From an uncultured Rhizobiaceae bacterium (GTDB taxonomy: Bacteria > Pseudomonadota > Alphaproteobacteria > Rhizobiales > Rhizobiaceae), in NCBI GenBank assembly GCA_951813045.1, contig CATOTF010000002.1, forward strand, positions 682,001-746,000: a DNA stretch of 64,000 bases, written 5' to 3'. The notes below the pieces were generated by a model. That model saw only the letters and a program-made list of their open reading frames with translations, made no database searches and was not told where the DNA came from. This document shows positions 46,190-54,870 of the stretch, piece after piece (position 1 is the first letter of the stretch; the number at the start of each line of letters is the position of its first letter). A program made the translations under genes and the position numbers.

Positions 46190-46669
46190 CTACAGCGCGG
46201 CCAGGATATTTGCAGCGGAACTGGTGCTTGCCTGTCCGGGGGCTTCCTCGACATTTAATGTGGTGACGACACCGTCTTCAATAATCATGGCAAATCGTTT
46301 TGAGCGTACGCCCATTCCAGCAATGCCTAAATCAACGTCCATGCCTATGGATTTTGCGTAATCTGCATTTCCATCGGACAGGTAATGCATTTTACCGGCA
46401 CCTTTTGTGCTTTGTGCCCAAGCATGCATCACGTGCACATCATTTACTGAAACCACGGCAATTTCATCGACACCTTTTGACTTGATGGCGTCAAAATTTT
46501 CCAGGAAACCCGGAAGGTGGTTGGCGTGACAGGTAGGGGTGAAAGCTCCTGGCACAGCGAACAAAACAACTTTTTTTCCAGCCGTGAGATCTGCGACATC
46601 CAGCTTTGCCGGGCCTTCCGCTGACATATATGTAATACCAACGGCATTAATTTTCGACCGTTCTGACAT
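46190..46669 (-). CDS. Peroxiredoxin (Prx5/AhpE-like) with 5' end replaced by an IS630-type element
   Basis: Thiol peroxidase that reduces peroxides. The core is intact: KKVVLFAVPGAFTPTCHANH with the peroxidatic Cys47, FDAIKSKGVDEIAVVSVNDV, and GMGVRSKRFAMIIEDGVVTT. The native gene was split by an IS630-type element: its true first 14 codons (MSITVGEKLPDGQF) lie at 47801-47843. Joining 47801 to 46635 restores ...GQFITYMSAEGP and a 162-residue protein, the usual length. The present frame instead begins inside the element's end (MSERSKINAVG), with GAGAGATTGGG upstream, so a chimeric 159-residue protein may be made from an element-borne start. It then lacks its native promoter. Function is plausible but not assured. 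Confidence 0.85.
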   Translation of the reverse strand: MSERSKINAVGITYMSAEGPAKLDVADLTAGKKVVLFAVPGAFTPTCHANHLPGFLENFDAIKSKGVDEIAVVSVNDVHVMHAWAQSTKGAGKMHYLSDGNADYAKSIGMDVDLGIAGMGVRSKRFAMIIEDGVVTTLNVEEAPGQASTSSAANILAAL

Positions 46670-47174
46670 GGGCCCAATCTCTCATTCCGATTGACGTTAT
46701 GATTTTCGGTGTGTCGATGAGCGCGTTCCATGCGTCGCAGGCGGCATCAAGGATGGCGGTGTAGTCTTTGAAAACGCGGTTTGAGAGATAGTTTGACCTC
46801 AGATATTGCCAGATGTTCTCGACCGGGTTCAGTTCAGGTGACTTCGAAGGTAGCAGAATGATGGTGATATTCTTTGGTACGACCAGTTTGCCGGTGCTGT
46901 GCCAACTTGCGCGATCCATCAGGATCACGGCATGGGCCTTGCGGGTCACGTATTTGCTGATCTCATCGAGATGCAATTGCATTGCTTGTGTGTTGGCTTT
47001 GGGCAGTACCAAGGCCGCGCCCGTGCCACGCTTTGGGCAGATCGCACCGAACAGATAGGCATTGTCGTAGCGCTGGTCGGCGGGCAGCCGGGGACGGGTT
47101 CCTTTCCTCGCCCAGAGGCGAACCTGACCGTTCTTTTGCCCGATGCGCGCTTCGTCCTGGAACCAGATCTCCAC
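46647..47174 (-). CDS. IS630 transposase, DDE catalytic part (orfB)
   Basis: The catalytic half of the transposase. The acidic triad is visible: Asp in EIWFQDEARIGQKNG, Asp in HAVILMDRASWH and Glu in SPELNPVENIWQYLRSN. The frame is open upstream to the A7 run at 47227-47233, where a -1 slip from the helix-turn-helix frame gives ...FKKNFPDTLAAHIADLPQRT and then this protein. The ATG at 47174 is only the first in-frame start. Expression as a frameshift fusion is the known strategy in this family. Nothing truncated; probably still active. Confidence 0.88.
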   Translation of the reverse strand: MEIWFQDEARIGQKNGQVRLWARKGTRPRLPADQRYDNAYLFGAICPKRGTGAALVLPKANTQAMQLHLDEISKYVTRKAHAVILMDRASWHSTGKLVVPKNITIILLPSKSPELNPVENIWQYLRSNYLSNRVFKDYTAILDAACDAWNALIDTPKIITSIGMRDWAHVRTVEN

Positions 47175-47197
47175 CGGCGTTCTCTGCGGCAGATCAG

Positions 47198-47719
47198 CTA
47201 TGTGGGCTGCGAGCGTGTCGGGGAAGTTTTTTTGAACGCTTCGATCACACGTCCATCCTGCTCAGGGTGTTGTGGACGACCGGAGATGTTGGAGAAGCCC
47301 AGTTGTGCCAGATAATCCGACATCACCCGCTCGGAGCATTTGATACCGAACTGTTCCTCAATAACGCGTACCAGATCAATGCGTCGCCAACGAACCACGC
47401 CATCCACTTCCCGGTCCGGCCCGGTTTCGACAATCAGCGACAGTTCCTGCATCTGCTTATCACTCAGCAGGCGCGGTCGCCCTGCACCCTTGGCATTGGT
47501 CAGACCGTCCGGACCCAGTTCATTGAAACGATGGACCCAGTCACGCAACGTTTGACGATCCATCCCGCCAATCCGAGCCGCCTCCGTGCGGTTCATGCCG
47601 TCATAGACTGCGGCAAGCGCAAGCAGCCGGCGTATCTGTCGGTTGTCACTGCATTCCTTGGTCGTCCGGCGCAGGCTGGCGGCATCAAAGTCCGTCCGAA
47701 GTGGCACTGATGATCCCAT
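47198..47719 (-). CDS. IS630 transposase, DNA-binding part (orfA)
   Basis: A 173-residue helix-turn-helix protein that begins MGSSVPLRTDFDAASLRRTT. Two HTH units are recognisable: RIGGMDRQTLRDWVHRFNEL and, later, WRRIDLVRVIEEQFGIKCSE with RVMSDYLAQLGFSNISGRPQ. I start at the ATG at 47719, preceded by AAAGGAG; a TTG at 47740 is less likely. The frame ends soon after the slippery A7 (TTC-AAA-AAA-AC), where a -1 shift continues into the catalytic frame. Confidence 0.88.
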   Translation of the reverse strand: MGSSVPLRTDFDAASLRRTTKECSDNRQIRRLLALAAVYDGMNRTEAARIGGMDRQTLRDWVHRFNELGPDGLTNAKGAGRPRLLSDKQMQELSLIVETGPDREVDGVVRWRRIDLVRVIEEQFGIKCSERVMSDYLAQLGFSNISGRPQHPEQDGRVIEAFKKTSPTRSQPT

Positions 47720-47800
47720 AGCAAATCTCCTTTGCCACAAGGAATCAGATCAAACTCGATTTGGGAATCCCTACAGAGTCAGAAAATAATGCCGTTGGTA

Positions 47801-47843
47801 TAAATTGGCCGTCGGGTAATTTTTCACCAACTGTAATCGACAT
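47801..47843 (-). pseudogene. Stranded 5' end of the peroxiredoxin gene
   Basis: Fourteen codons, MSITVGEKLPDGQF, with the AAGGAA ribosome-binding site just upstream of the ATG at 47841-47843. They are the native start of the peroxiredoxin gene whose remainder begins at 46635 on the other side of the IS630-type element. From this start, translation would read into the element (ATA CCA ACG GCA...) and not reach the peroxiredoxin core. Confidence 0.9.
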
Positions 47844-47952
47844 GGGAAATTCCTTGAAATTTGTGTGGAAAACAAACTTCTAATCACCCATTGTCACCGG
47901 TCAAGCGTTCCAGTGAATTAACAGAGTTAAATTTTCATTGGCGTAACCAGAT

Positions 47953-48762
47953 TCACTGACTGGTTGGCATCACCAGTTGTTCGATAGATGCATTGTCGCT
48001 TACGACTGATATGCGTAACTCAGTTTCCAGCGGATTAGCCCCTTCGGGAATATCTCTGAGGTCAACCGAATATTGGGCCACGCCGTTCTCTATGCTTTTC
48101 GCATTGGCTGGCGTGAGGTACCAATCGCTTGGTCCCTCCACCAAGACGGCGCTCTTGACAGTAGTATCGGGAACATGAGCTGCAACCAGAAGTTGGCCGT
48201 TTTTATAGATGGCTTTCATAATTTTAAATCCATCTCCAGCCGCCTGGACCTTGCTCGATTTCGCCGCCAGCAAGGCTGATGCGATATCACGTGTCGATGA
48301 GCCTTTACCGTCTTCTAAAACGGAGAGCTGGAATTGGACGGGAACACAAACTTCACCGCAAATACCGACCAGACCACTCGCACTGAGTGTGATTGGGCGG
48401 TTGGGAAATAAGGGTTCAACTGCGATTGGGAGGGTGACGGATTTCACGTAACCTGCGGTTAGGTTTTTCCTATCTCCAAACGTGGTCGGTGTCGGATACT
48501 CCAGTTTCGTCGCCGCAATATTTTTTGAACCGCCGAAATCCAGCTGAGGGGGCAGCCCGGAGGCACCGGGTGACCGCCAGTAGGTTTTCCAGCCCTTTTG
48601 CAGCTCTATCTGCAGGCCGGCATCAATGGTTTTTCCATCGGCAGCTGGCAGGGTAATCAAACGAATACGGGCACCATCAGTATCAAACCACGGACTACTC
48701 GCCGCAAACGCGCTTGCTGAGGATGATAAAGCGATAATTATGGAGAGAAGTAATTTTTTCAT
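47953..48762 (-). CDS. Exported DsbD N-terminal-domain protein
   Basis: A 269-residue periplasmic protein with signal peptide MKKLLLSIIIALSSSASAFA. The body matches the DsbD alpha (thiol:disulfide interchange, N-terminal) domain: WKTYWRSPGASGLPPQLDFG, PTPTTFGDRKNLTAGYVKSV and the paired Cys in SGLVGICGEVCVPVQFQLSV. The membrane (beta) and thioredoxin (gamma) domains of DsbD are absent. It would accept electrons from an unlinked CcdA/DsbD-type membrane partner. It was probably cotranscribed with or adjacent to the peroxiredoxin before the insertion, which hints at a shared redox role. Confidence 0.88.
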   Translation of the reverse strand: MKKLLLSIIIALSSSASAFAASSPWFDTDGARIRLITLPAADGKTIDAGLQIELQKGWKTYWRSPGASGLPPQLDFGGSKNIAATKLEYPTPTTFGDRKNLTAGYVKSVTLPIAVEPLFPNRPITLSASGLVGICGEVCVPVQFQLSVLEDGKGSSTRDIASALLAAKSSKVQAAGDGFKIMKAIYKNGQLLVAAHVPDTTVKSAVLVEGPSDWYLTPANAKSIENGVAQYSVDLRDIPEGANPLETELRISVVSDNASIEQLVMPTSQ

Positions 48763-48944
48763 AATCGTAAACTAGGCAATAGCGGTTTATAAATCGATAC
48801 CATTCATCACACGGTTTATCATTTCCACGTGAGCAACTTTAGACTGTTCAACTACTGTGGGCGAGACAACCTTTGACCAACGCGGTACGTACGCGATCAG
48901 TAGAACTGGCATTTACAGAAACCACAATTGAGATATGTTTTAGT

Positions 48945-49535
48945 ATGGACGACGCAAAAAATATCGAGAAGAAGCCTTTCAATCTCAAAGGTCAGCTTCT
49001 TTTGGCAATGCCGGGAATGGAAGACCCACGCTTTGCGCGCTCAGTTGTCCTGATTTGCTCCCATGGTGAGGAGGGAAGCATGGGATTCGTTCTTAATCAA
49101 CCCATTGCGAAGCCGCGATTTTCGGAAATTCTTGAGGAATTGGATCTGGCGAAAGATGAGGCACACGATCGGAGCGACATTCCAATTTTTTGTGGTGGTC
49201 CGGTGGAACAGGGCAGAGGATTTGTGGTTCATAGCCTGGACTACAGCAGCCCTTCGTCCGCCCGGGTAGAGGATTTGGCAGGAGTGACTGCGACACTGGA
49301 CGCGTTGCGTAAATTGGTGAGTGAGGAACCACCGCATAACTTTATAATGTTGCTTGGATATGCAGGTTGGACAGAAGGGCAACTGGAGGAAGAAGTTGCT
49401 CAAAATGGTTGGTTGACGGTTCCTGCTACCAAAAAGCTTGTATTTGAAACTCCCCACGAGCAGCAATACTCTAAAGCGCTCGAAGAATTGGGAATAAATG
49501 AAGCATTGCTGTCGGCCAGCGCAGGTCACGCTTGA
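48945..49535 (+). CDS. yqgE: YqgE/AlgH family protein (UPF0301)
   Basis: A 196-residue protein of the YqgE/AlgH family of unknown biochemical role. Signatures: LKGQLLLAMPGMEDPRFARS, VVLICSHGEEGSMGFVLNQP, FCGGPVEQGRGFVVHSLDY and MLLGYAGWTEGQLEEEVAQN. I start at the ATG at 48945, which opens close to the conserved core; a TTG at 48873 would add 24 residues. It is divergent from the DsbD-domain gene, a neighbourhood I recall from related genomes. Confidence 0.94.
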   Translation: MDDAKNIEKKPFNLKGQLLLAMPGMEDPRFARSVVLICSHGEEGSMGFVLNQPIAKPRFSEILEELDLAKDEAHDRSDIPIFCGGPVEQGRGFVVHSLDYSSPSSARVEDLAGVTATLDALRKLVSEEPPHNFIMLLGYAGWTEGQLEEEVAQNGWLTVPATKKLVFETPHEQQYSKALEELGINEALLSASAGHA

Positions 49536-49580
49536 TTTTTGCGAATTGTTCTGAAGAACTTTCCACCGTCAAAGTAATTA

Positions 49581-51201
49581 GTCGTCCGTGCCAAACGTGA
49601 TGTTTATCTTTTGGCTTGCTGTGTTTGGGTTATTTTTTTGGCTGCTTTTGGTTTTGTTCAAACGGAGCAGGTTTTGTGTGTATCAGTCCATGCCAGGATC
49701 AAGTACAAAAGATCACATAGCCAGCGTGCTAACAGTCGGAAGTTGTGGCCGATTGCGGCGAACATTGCGTTTAAACAATCGCCCTTTGGACCACGATAAT
49801 AGCACCGTTCCATACGATGATCCTGTTTGGCATGGCCGATGATGGGCTCGATGGCCTGTCGTCGTTTTAACTCCCGGGCAATTTGCGGTGTAACATCCCG
49901 TTTGGCCCCCGATAGAAAGACCTCAACATCATCCACCTTGATGCCGTGTCCCTTATACCCTTTGTCGGCCACGGCGCGCTTAACCTTGGAGTTGGTCAAC
50001 CGCTCCACCTGTTCAATCTGCCCCTTGAGTGTGTGCCCATCATAGGGTGCCCCTTCCAGCGATTGCCACCCAATGATGAACTGCCCCGCAGCAGAGCGTT
50101 TGGTGGGAGTGGCCAGCGAGACCTTGTTGCCAAACTCATAGCGCTTGTGAGCCTTGCCTTTTGAGAATACCTGGACATGGGGTTCGTGCAGAGAATAGAT
50201 TTTTGGTTTGTGCCGACTATCTTTCACCTGCGCGGCGATCTGATCGCACTGCTCGTGTAGCGTTGCAAAAGCAAGTTGCAAGGCAGCGTTGTGAGCCAGT
50301 TTACGAGCCACATCCCGCTTCAACCGCCCCATCTTGGTAGAGAGATTGCGGATGTGCCGTTTTGCGGCCCTGAACCTGCGGCCTTGAACCTGCGGCCATG
50401 AAAAGCCCGCATGGCCAAAACCAGATCGCGCTTGCCAACACGCACATAGGATTGGCGCAACTTGATGGCATGTATTTTGGCAAACCGGTTCAGCGCAATG
50501 ATACACTTGTACAGCAGCTTGCCATCGGTGGGATAAGTGATGGCTTTGGGTTGAACTGTCGTATCGACAACGATGCGGGTCAGATGACGCTTTTGCATGG
50601 CCCCTGACGTCACCGCCACATTCAGGCTTTCGGCCAGCACAGCTTCCAATTCCTCGCACCCCATTCGTTTACGGAACTTGGTCATGGTGGGGCGGTCGAC
50701 CGGGAGTTTGTGCTGGAAGAATTGTTCGCCTGTGAAGACTTGAAAATACGGGTTCTCCAACCATGCCTCCAGCACGGCTTCATCAGAAAGCCCACGCATG
50801 TGTTTGAGAATGTGCAGTCCCAGCATCAATCGAGTATTGGCACCGGGACGGCCTTTATTGGCGTAACGGGTGCCGATGCGCTCTTCCAGTAAGGACCAGT
50901 TGATCGCCGAGCCCAGACGGATCAATTCGTGTTTCTCATCGATCATATCGGCGAGTTCGCGCTTGAACAGATCACGTTCACTACAGACACGGGCTTTGGG
51001 CTTCACGACACCCTCCCTGAAGAACAAATCGGCTGGGGTGAAGGAACCATAACTATGCGCGAGCCGCAATATCGTCGATCAAAACGAAGGGAAAAGTACC
51101 AGAAAAACCGCCAATGAGCACCAGAACATGGCAATTATGAATACTGGTAAGAGATAAAAAATAACGCAAAATCAAAGCAGTAAGAACTTGGCACGGACGA
51201 C
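49581..51201 (-). mobile_element. IS5-family-like insertion sequence with a broken transposase
   Basis: 1,621 bases bounded by perfect 14-bp inverted repeats GTCGTCCGTGCCAA (49581-49594) and TTGGCACGGACGAC (51188-51201), each flanked by TA (49579-49580 and 51202-51203), consistent with a TA target duplication. It holds one transposase gene in two frames. It sits between yqgE and the EAL gene and breaks neither. I assign the IS5 family from the transposase text (VDTTVQPKAITYPTDGKLL, RRQAIEPIIGHAKQDHRM). Confidence 0.9.
49658..51069 (-). pseudogene. IS5-family transposase, frameshifted by a 14-bp duplication
   Basis: The N-terminal part runs in one frame from about 51069 (LGSAINWSLLEERIGTRYAN; VDTTVQPKAITYPTDGKLLY with the first Asp) to AMRAFHGRRF. 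The C-terminal part (RAAKRHIRNLSTKMGRLKRD; AVADKGYKGHG; RRQAIEPIIGHAKQDHRM) lies in another frame. At 50371-50398 the 14-mer TGAACCTGCGGCC(T/A) stands twice in tandem. Removing one copy joins HGRRF to RAAKRH in frame, giving a full transposase with all three acidic residues. It is therefore a recently inactivated gene. Its start codon may be the TTG at 51069 or a GTG near 51009. Confidence 0.88.
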
Positions 51202-51246
51202 TAAGTACAGGCGCGTTTCAATCATGCCTGTTAAACGAAACGCGGA

Positions 51247-54132
51247 TTAGCGTTTCAATGGATAGTCTTGTTCTAATGCTTGAATTGCTGTTGCTGCGGT
51301 CATTGGCTCACCGAACAGAAATCCCTGCGCATATTCACAACCCAATTGATACAATTCCAGTGCATCGTTTTCGTTTTCAGCTCCTTCTGCTACAATTTCC
51401 ATACCTAGATCGTGAGCGAGGCTTACAATGGAGCGAAGGATTAGTGGCCTGCCCTTACCACCTGTGTTCGCAACAAACGAACGATCAATTTTTATAGTAT
51501 CGAATGGGAACCGCATAAGGTGGGATAAGGAGGAGTATCCTGTTCCAAAATCGTCAAGAGACAGTCCAGCCCCAAGGTCTTTAATCTGATCCAGCACCTG
51601 ATTGGAGTGCTCCGGGTTTTCCATGATCAATGATTCGGTTAATTCCAGTTTCAAAGTGCCGGGTAATAATTTATGACGTTTCAAAACGGTTTTCACGTCA
51701 TTGATAAGGTCGTGCCTCAACAATTGTCTGCTTGATATATTAACACTTACGAAGACCGGTACTTCGCCCAACCTTTTTTGCCAACCAGCTAACACAGATG
51801 CCGATTTCTCAAGTGCAAACAGACCCATTGGAATGATGAGGCCGGTTTTTTCTGCCAGGGGAATAAACTCTGTCGGTGGGACCAGTCCGCGCTGAGGATG
51901 ATTCCAGCGCATAAGGGCTTCAAATCCAGCGACTGTCTTCTGTTCGAGGTTAATGATGGGCTGGAAATACATCTCCAATTCCCCACGCTCAACCGCCTGA
52001 CGCAATTCGGATTCTAGATGAACTGTAGTGGGCTGTTGGGCACGAAATGCCGGTCTGAAAGGCTCAATTCGGTCACCACCAATACGTTTCGCTTGAAGCA
52101 TGGCGATTTCGGCGTCTTTCAGCATGTCATCGGATTTTTCATGGCCTATCGTGCAGGAGACAAGGCCAAACGATGCAGTCACAAAAATTTCCTGGTCGGA
52201 AAAACTAATGGGAGCTTTAAGCGCCCGTTGGAGGGTATCTGCAAGGACCGCAATTTTTTCAGGATCAGATTCCGAAAGCAAAAGTAACGCAAATTGATCG
52301 CCACTTAATCTGGCCAGGCAATCTTGTGGCTTAAGCATTCGTCCCAACCGACGACCCATCGTAAGCAAGACAGAATCACCAACCGAGAGGCCCATTGAAT
52401 CATTTATTTCCGAGAATCGGTCGAAGTCGATCACGAATACCGTTGGTTTGATTTCCTCTGTGGTTTGGGCAAGTGATATTGCTGACGTCAATCGATCCAT
52501 GAAAATTTCACGGTTGGGAAGTCCGGTTAAATTGTCATGAACCGCGTCATGTAACATACGTTGTTGGGCAACTTTTTTGTCTGTTACGTCCGTGATTGTG
52601 CCGACACAGCGTAAAACTTCACCGTCATTTCCGATCACCGGTCGGGCGCGAATTGCCATCCAGTGATACTGACCATTATGGGCGCGAAGCCGGAAGTCTT
52701 GGGAAATGCGCCCCCGCCGGTGTTCCAGGATAACATCCAATGTCGACTTGAAGCGTTCCCTGTCTTCGGGGTGGAGTAATTGTGTCCATATATTTGGTGA
52801 CCCATTCAAGGTATTGGCCTTTAAACCCAATTGTTGGGTAATTTCGGAGCCAACAAACATTTCGTCGCGGTCAGCGTCCCAATCCCAAACGGTATCGCCC
52901 GATCCTGACAGCGCGAGAGCTTGTCGCTCGACGTCACTGACCAGCCCCTGAACCAGCGTTCCGCCTGCAAATGCATGCTGCATGACTGTAAAGGAGATCA
53001 GCATGATGATGAGGACCAGACCGCCGCCCAGAGCGGGCTGAATAATATCGTTATCCAATTCACCGGCAATGGTTTGCCAACCGGCCGCAACCCAGGCCAG
53101 AATCAGGCACCAGGTCGGAATCAACAATATAGCGCGGTCAAACCCCCTGAAAGACAACACAAGTATCACACCAAGGCCGAATATTGACGCTGCGGCGAAA
53201 GAAATGCGTGCAATACCGGCGGCATATGCCGGTGCAATGACCGCAATTCCAAACAGAAAAATCAAGCCAAGCAACCATGCCAGAACGAGGTAACTGTAAC
53301 GGGTGTTCCAGCGATTGAGGTGGAGATAGGCGTAAAGAAATATGACGAGGCTTGTGGCCAAAAACACTTCAGCGCCTGCCCGCCAGATGTTGAGATCACC
53401 TGCCGCCAGAGCAACGATTTTGTTGATAAAACCAAAATCAACGCAAATATAGGTGAGAACCGCCCAGGCTAAAGCCGCAGTTGCCGGGAACATTGCTGAA
53501 CCCTTGACCACAAATAGAATGGTCAGGAATATTGCAAGAAGCCCTGCAATGCCAAGCACAATGCCTTCGTAAAGCGTGTAGCTGTTAACAGCGTCCTTAT
53601 AGGCGTCCGGTTCCCAAAGGGTCAGTTGCGGTACTTCTGAACCGGCCATCTCTGCGATAAAAGTGACAACAGTACCAGGGTCGAGTGTGATCCGAAATAT
53701 GTCAGCATCATCTGCTGCCTGCCGGTCAAGAGCAAAACCCTGACTGGGGGTGATCGATGTTATCCGTGCACTCCCTAAATCAGGCCAAAGTAATCCGGAC
53801 CCGGCGAGCCTGTAAAATGGGGCAACAATCAGCCTGTCGATTTGTTCATCGGAGTTGTTGGCAAGGGCAAATGCCAACCAATTGCCACTGGTTGTTTCCG
53901 CTGCTGAACGAACCTCGATGCGATTAATTACACCATTTGCATCTGGTGCCGTTGTAACCTGAACACCACGACCTTCGCTGCGATAGGTTTCGTAAGATGC
54001 AGAAAGATCGATAGCTGCTTTTTCGATGGATACTTCCACAGCTTCCAAGGCGTTGGCGATGCCAATCGTTGACGCACTAGCAAACCAGCAAAGCGATATG
54101 CAAACTAGGATGTGCCTTAGTATTTGGCTCAT
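51247..54132 (-). CDS. Membrane PAS-GGDEF-EAL protein (probable c-di-GMP phosphodiesterase)
   Basis: 961 residues: signal peptide (about 1-28), a periplasmic sensor region, seven membrane helices (about 190-395), a PAS domain with PAC (about 405-525; [20 protein letters not shown]), a GGDEF domain and a C-terminal EAL domain. The GGDEF site reads [11 protein letters not shown], degenerate, so cyclase activity is unlikely. The EAL site is intact ([37 protein letters not shown]), so cleavage of c-di-GMP is expected. The GGDEF domain may bind GTP as a regulator. Last gene of the thrC-M16-GNAT neighbourhood. Confidence 0.93.
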   Translation of the reverse strand: MSQILRHILVCISLCWFASASTIGIANALEAVEVSIEKAAIDLSASYETYRSEGRGVQVTTAPDANGVINRIEVRSAAETTSGNWLAFALANNSDEQIDRLIVAPFYRLAGSGLLWPDLGSARITSITPSQGFALDRQAADDADIFRITLDPGTVVTFIAEMAGSEVPQLTLWEPDAYKDAVNSYTLYEGIVLGIAGLLAIFLTILFVVKGSAMFPATAALAWAVLTYICVDFGFINKIVALAAGDLNIWRAGAEVFLATSLVIFLYAYLHLNRWNTRYSYLVLAWLLGLIFLFGIAVIAPAYAAGIARISFAAASIFGLGVILVLSFRGFDRAILLIPTWCLILAWVAAGWQTIAGELDNDIIQPALGGGLVLIIMLISFTVMQHAFAGGTLVQGLVSDVERQALALSGSGDTVWDWDADRDEMFVGSEITQQLGLKANTLNGSPNIWTQLLHPEDRERFKSTLDVILEHRRGRISQDFRLRAHNGQYHWMAIRARPVIGNDGEVLRCVGTITDVTDKKVAQQRMLHDAVHDNLTGLPNREIFMDRLTSAISLAQTTEEIKPTVFVIDFDRFSEINDSMGLSVGDSVLLTMGRRLGRMLKPQDCLARLSGDQFALLLLSESDPEKIAVLADTLQRALKAPISFSDQEIFVTASFGLVSCTIGHEKSDDMLKDAEIAMLQAKRIGGDRIEPFRPAFRAQQPTTVHLESELRQAVERGELEMYFQPIINLEQKTVAGFEALMRWNHPQRGLVPPTEFIPLAEKTGLIIPMGLFALEKSASVLAGWQKRLGEVPVFVSVNISSRQLLRHDLINDVKTVLKRHKLLPGTLKLELTESLIMENPEHSNQVLDQIKDLGAGLSLDDFGTGYSSLSHLMRFPFDTIKIDRSFVANTGGKGRPLILRSIVSLAHDLGMEIVAEGAENENDALELYQLGCEYAQGFLFGEPMTAATAIQALEQDYPLKR

Positions 54133-54263
54133 ATGGTGAGGAACCTAATGGCTGTATGCCGGACTAGAATATACTCAAAGTGATACGCGACAGTGGTCTT
54201 AAGGTAAATGTTACAAACGCGATTTCCCAAGTACCATTTTTAAGGAACTGATGAGACGTGTAT

Positions 54264-54860
54264 CTAGCCACCCGGCGATGGATCGTCGGCAATTCTGGCG
54301 AAAAGAAGATGGTCGCGCCAACTCCCGTTAATCTTCAAATAGCGCCTTGCAATGCCTTCTTGGCGGAACCCGCACCGGAGCAATAGGCGTTGTGAACGCT
54401 CATTCTCCAATACAGTTGCTGCTTCTATTCGGTGTAAATGATGCGCATCGAAAAGGTTTTGTGAAATGGCGAGGACGGCTTCCTTCATATAGCCATTACC
54501 GGCAAATTCCTCGCCCATCCAATACCCCAGTGTCCCGGTTTCAGCCACACCGCGCCTAATATTGCTGACCGTAACTCCGCCCAGCAATTTCGGTTTTTTA
54601 GTACGCGAGAATAAAAACCACGGTAGGCCTCTCCCGCTGGATATATCCGCTTCATGGCGGCGTAATCGGGATTTATATGCAGATCTTGACAGTTCATCAT
54701 GTGACCATTGCGGCTCGAACGGTTGAAGAAACCCTGCACTTTTACGTCGCAGATCAGACCATTCCTCATAGTCCTGTGCCATTGGTCGCTGTAAAAATAT
54801 ATTCTCTGTTACAAGTGGGTGTGGCTCCGGGAATCTTGACGCAAATTTGAGAATTCGCAT
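54264..54860 (-). CDS. GNAT acetyltransferase, RimJ-like
   Basis: A 198-residue GNAT protein that resembles ribosomal-protein N-acetyltransferases (RimJ/RimL): FLQRPMAQDYEEWSDLRRKS, RSAYKSRLRRHEADISSGRG, the acetyl-CoA region TLGYWMGEEFAGNGYMKEAV and LENERSQRLLLRCGFRQEGI. I start at the ATG at 54860, preceded by AGGGACA; a longer frame to 54959 would overlap the peptidase gene. It follows the M16 peptidase by 10 bases, a conserved pair in this group. Confidence 0.9.
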   Translation of the reverse strand: MRILKFASRFPEPHPLVTENIFLQRPMAQDYEEWSDLRRKSAGFLQPFEPQWSHDELSRSAYKSRLRRHEADISSGRGLPWFLFSRTKKPKLLGGVTVSNIRRGVAETGTLGYWMGEEFAGNGYMKEAVLAISQNLFDAHHLHRIEAATVLENERSQRLLLRCGFRQEGIARRYLKINGSWRDHLLFARIADDPSPGG

Positions 54861-54870
54861 GATGTTGTCC

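Larger units (their letters stand above)
46636..47800 (-). mobile_element. IS630-family insertion sequence in the peroxiredoxin gene
   Basis: About 1,165 bases bounded by near-perfect inverted repeats: TACCAACGGCATTAATTTTC at 46636 and, read from the other end at 47800, TACCAACGGCATTATTTTCT. A TA lies at each junction (46636-46637 and 47801-47802), matching the TA target preference of the family. It carries two transposase frames joined by a slippery A7. GC is higher than in the host genes beside it (53-65% in lines counted by hand). It interrupts the peroxiredoxin gene between codons 14 and 15. Confidence 0.92.

Noticed and set aside
46982-47710. 242-codon plus-strand frame across the IS630-type element
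   Set aside because: Antisense to both transposase frames, rich in Arg and Pro as expected for antisense reading of GC-rich coding DNA.
46690-51201. Possibility that the two insertion sequences bound one composite transposon
   Set aside because: They belong to different families with different ends, and the genes between them (DsbD-domain protein, yqgE) are conserved chromosomal neighbours.
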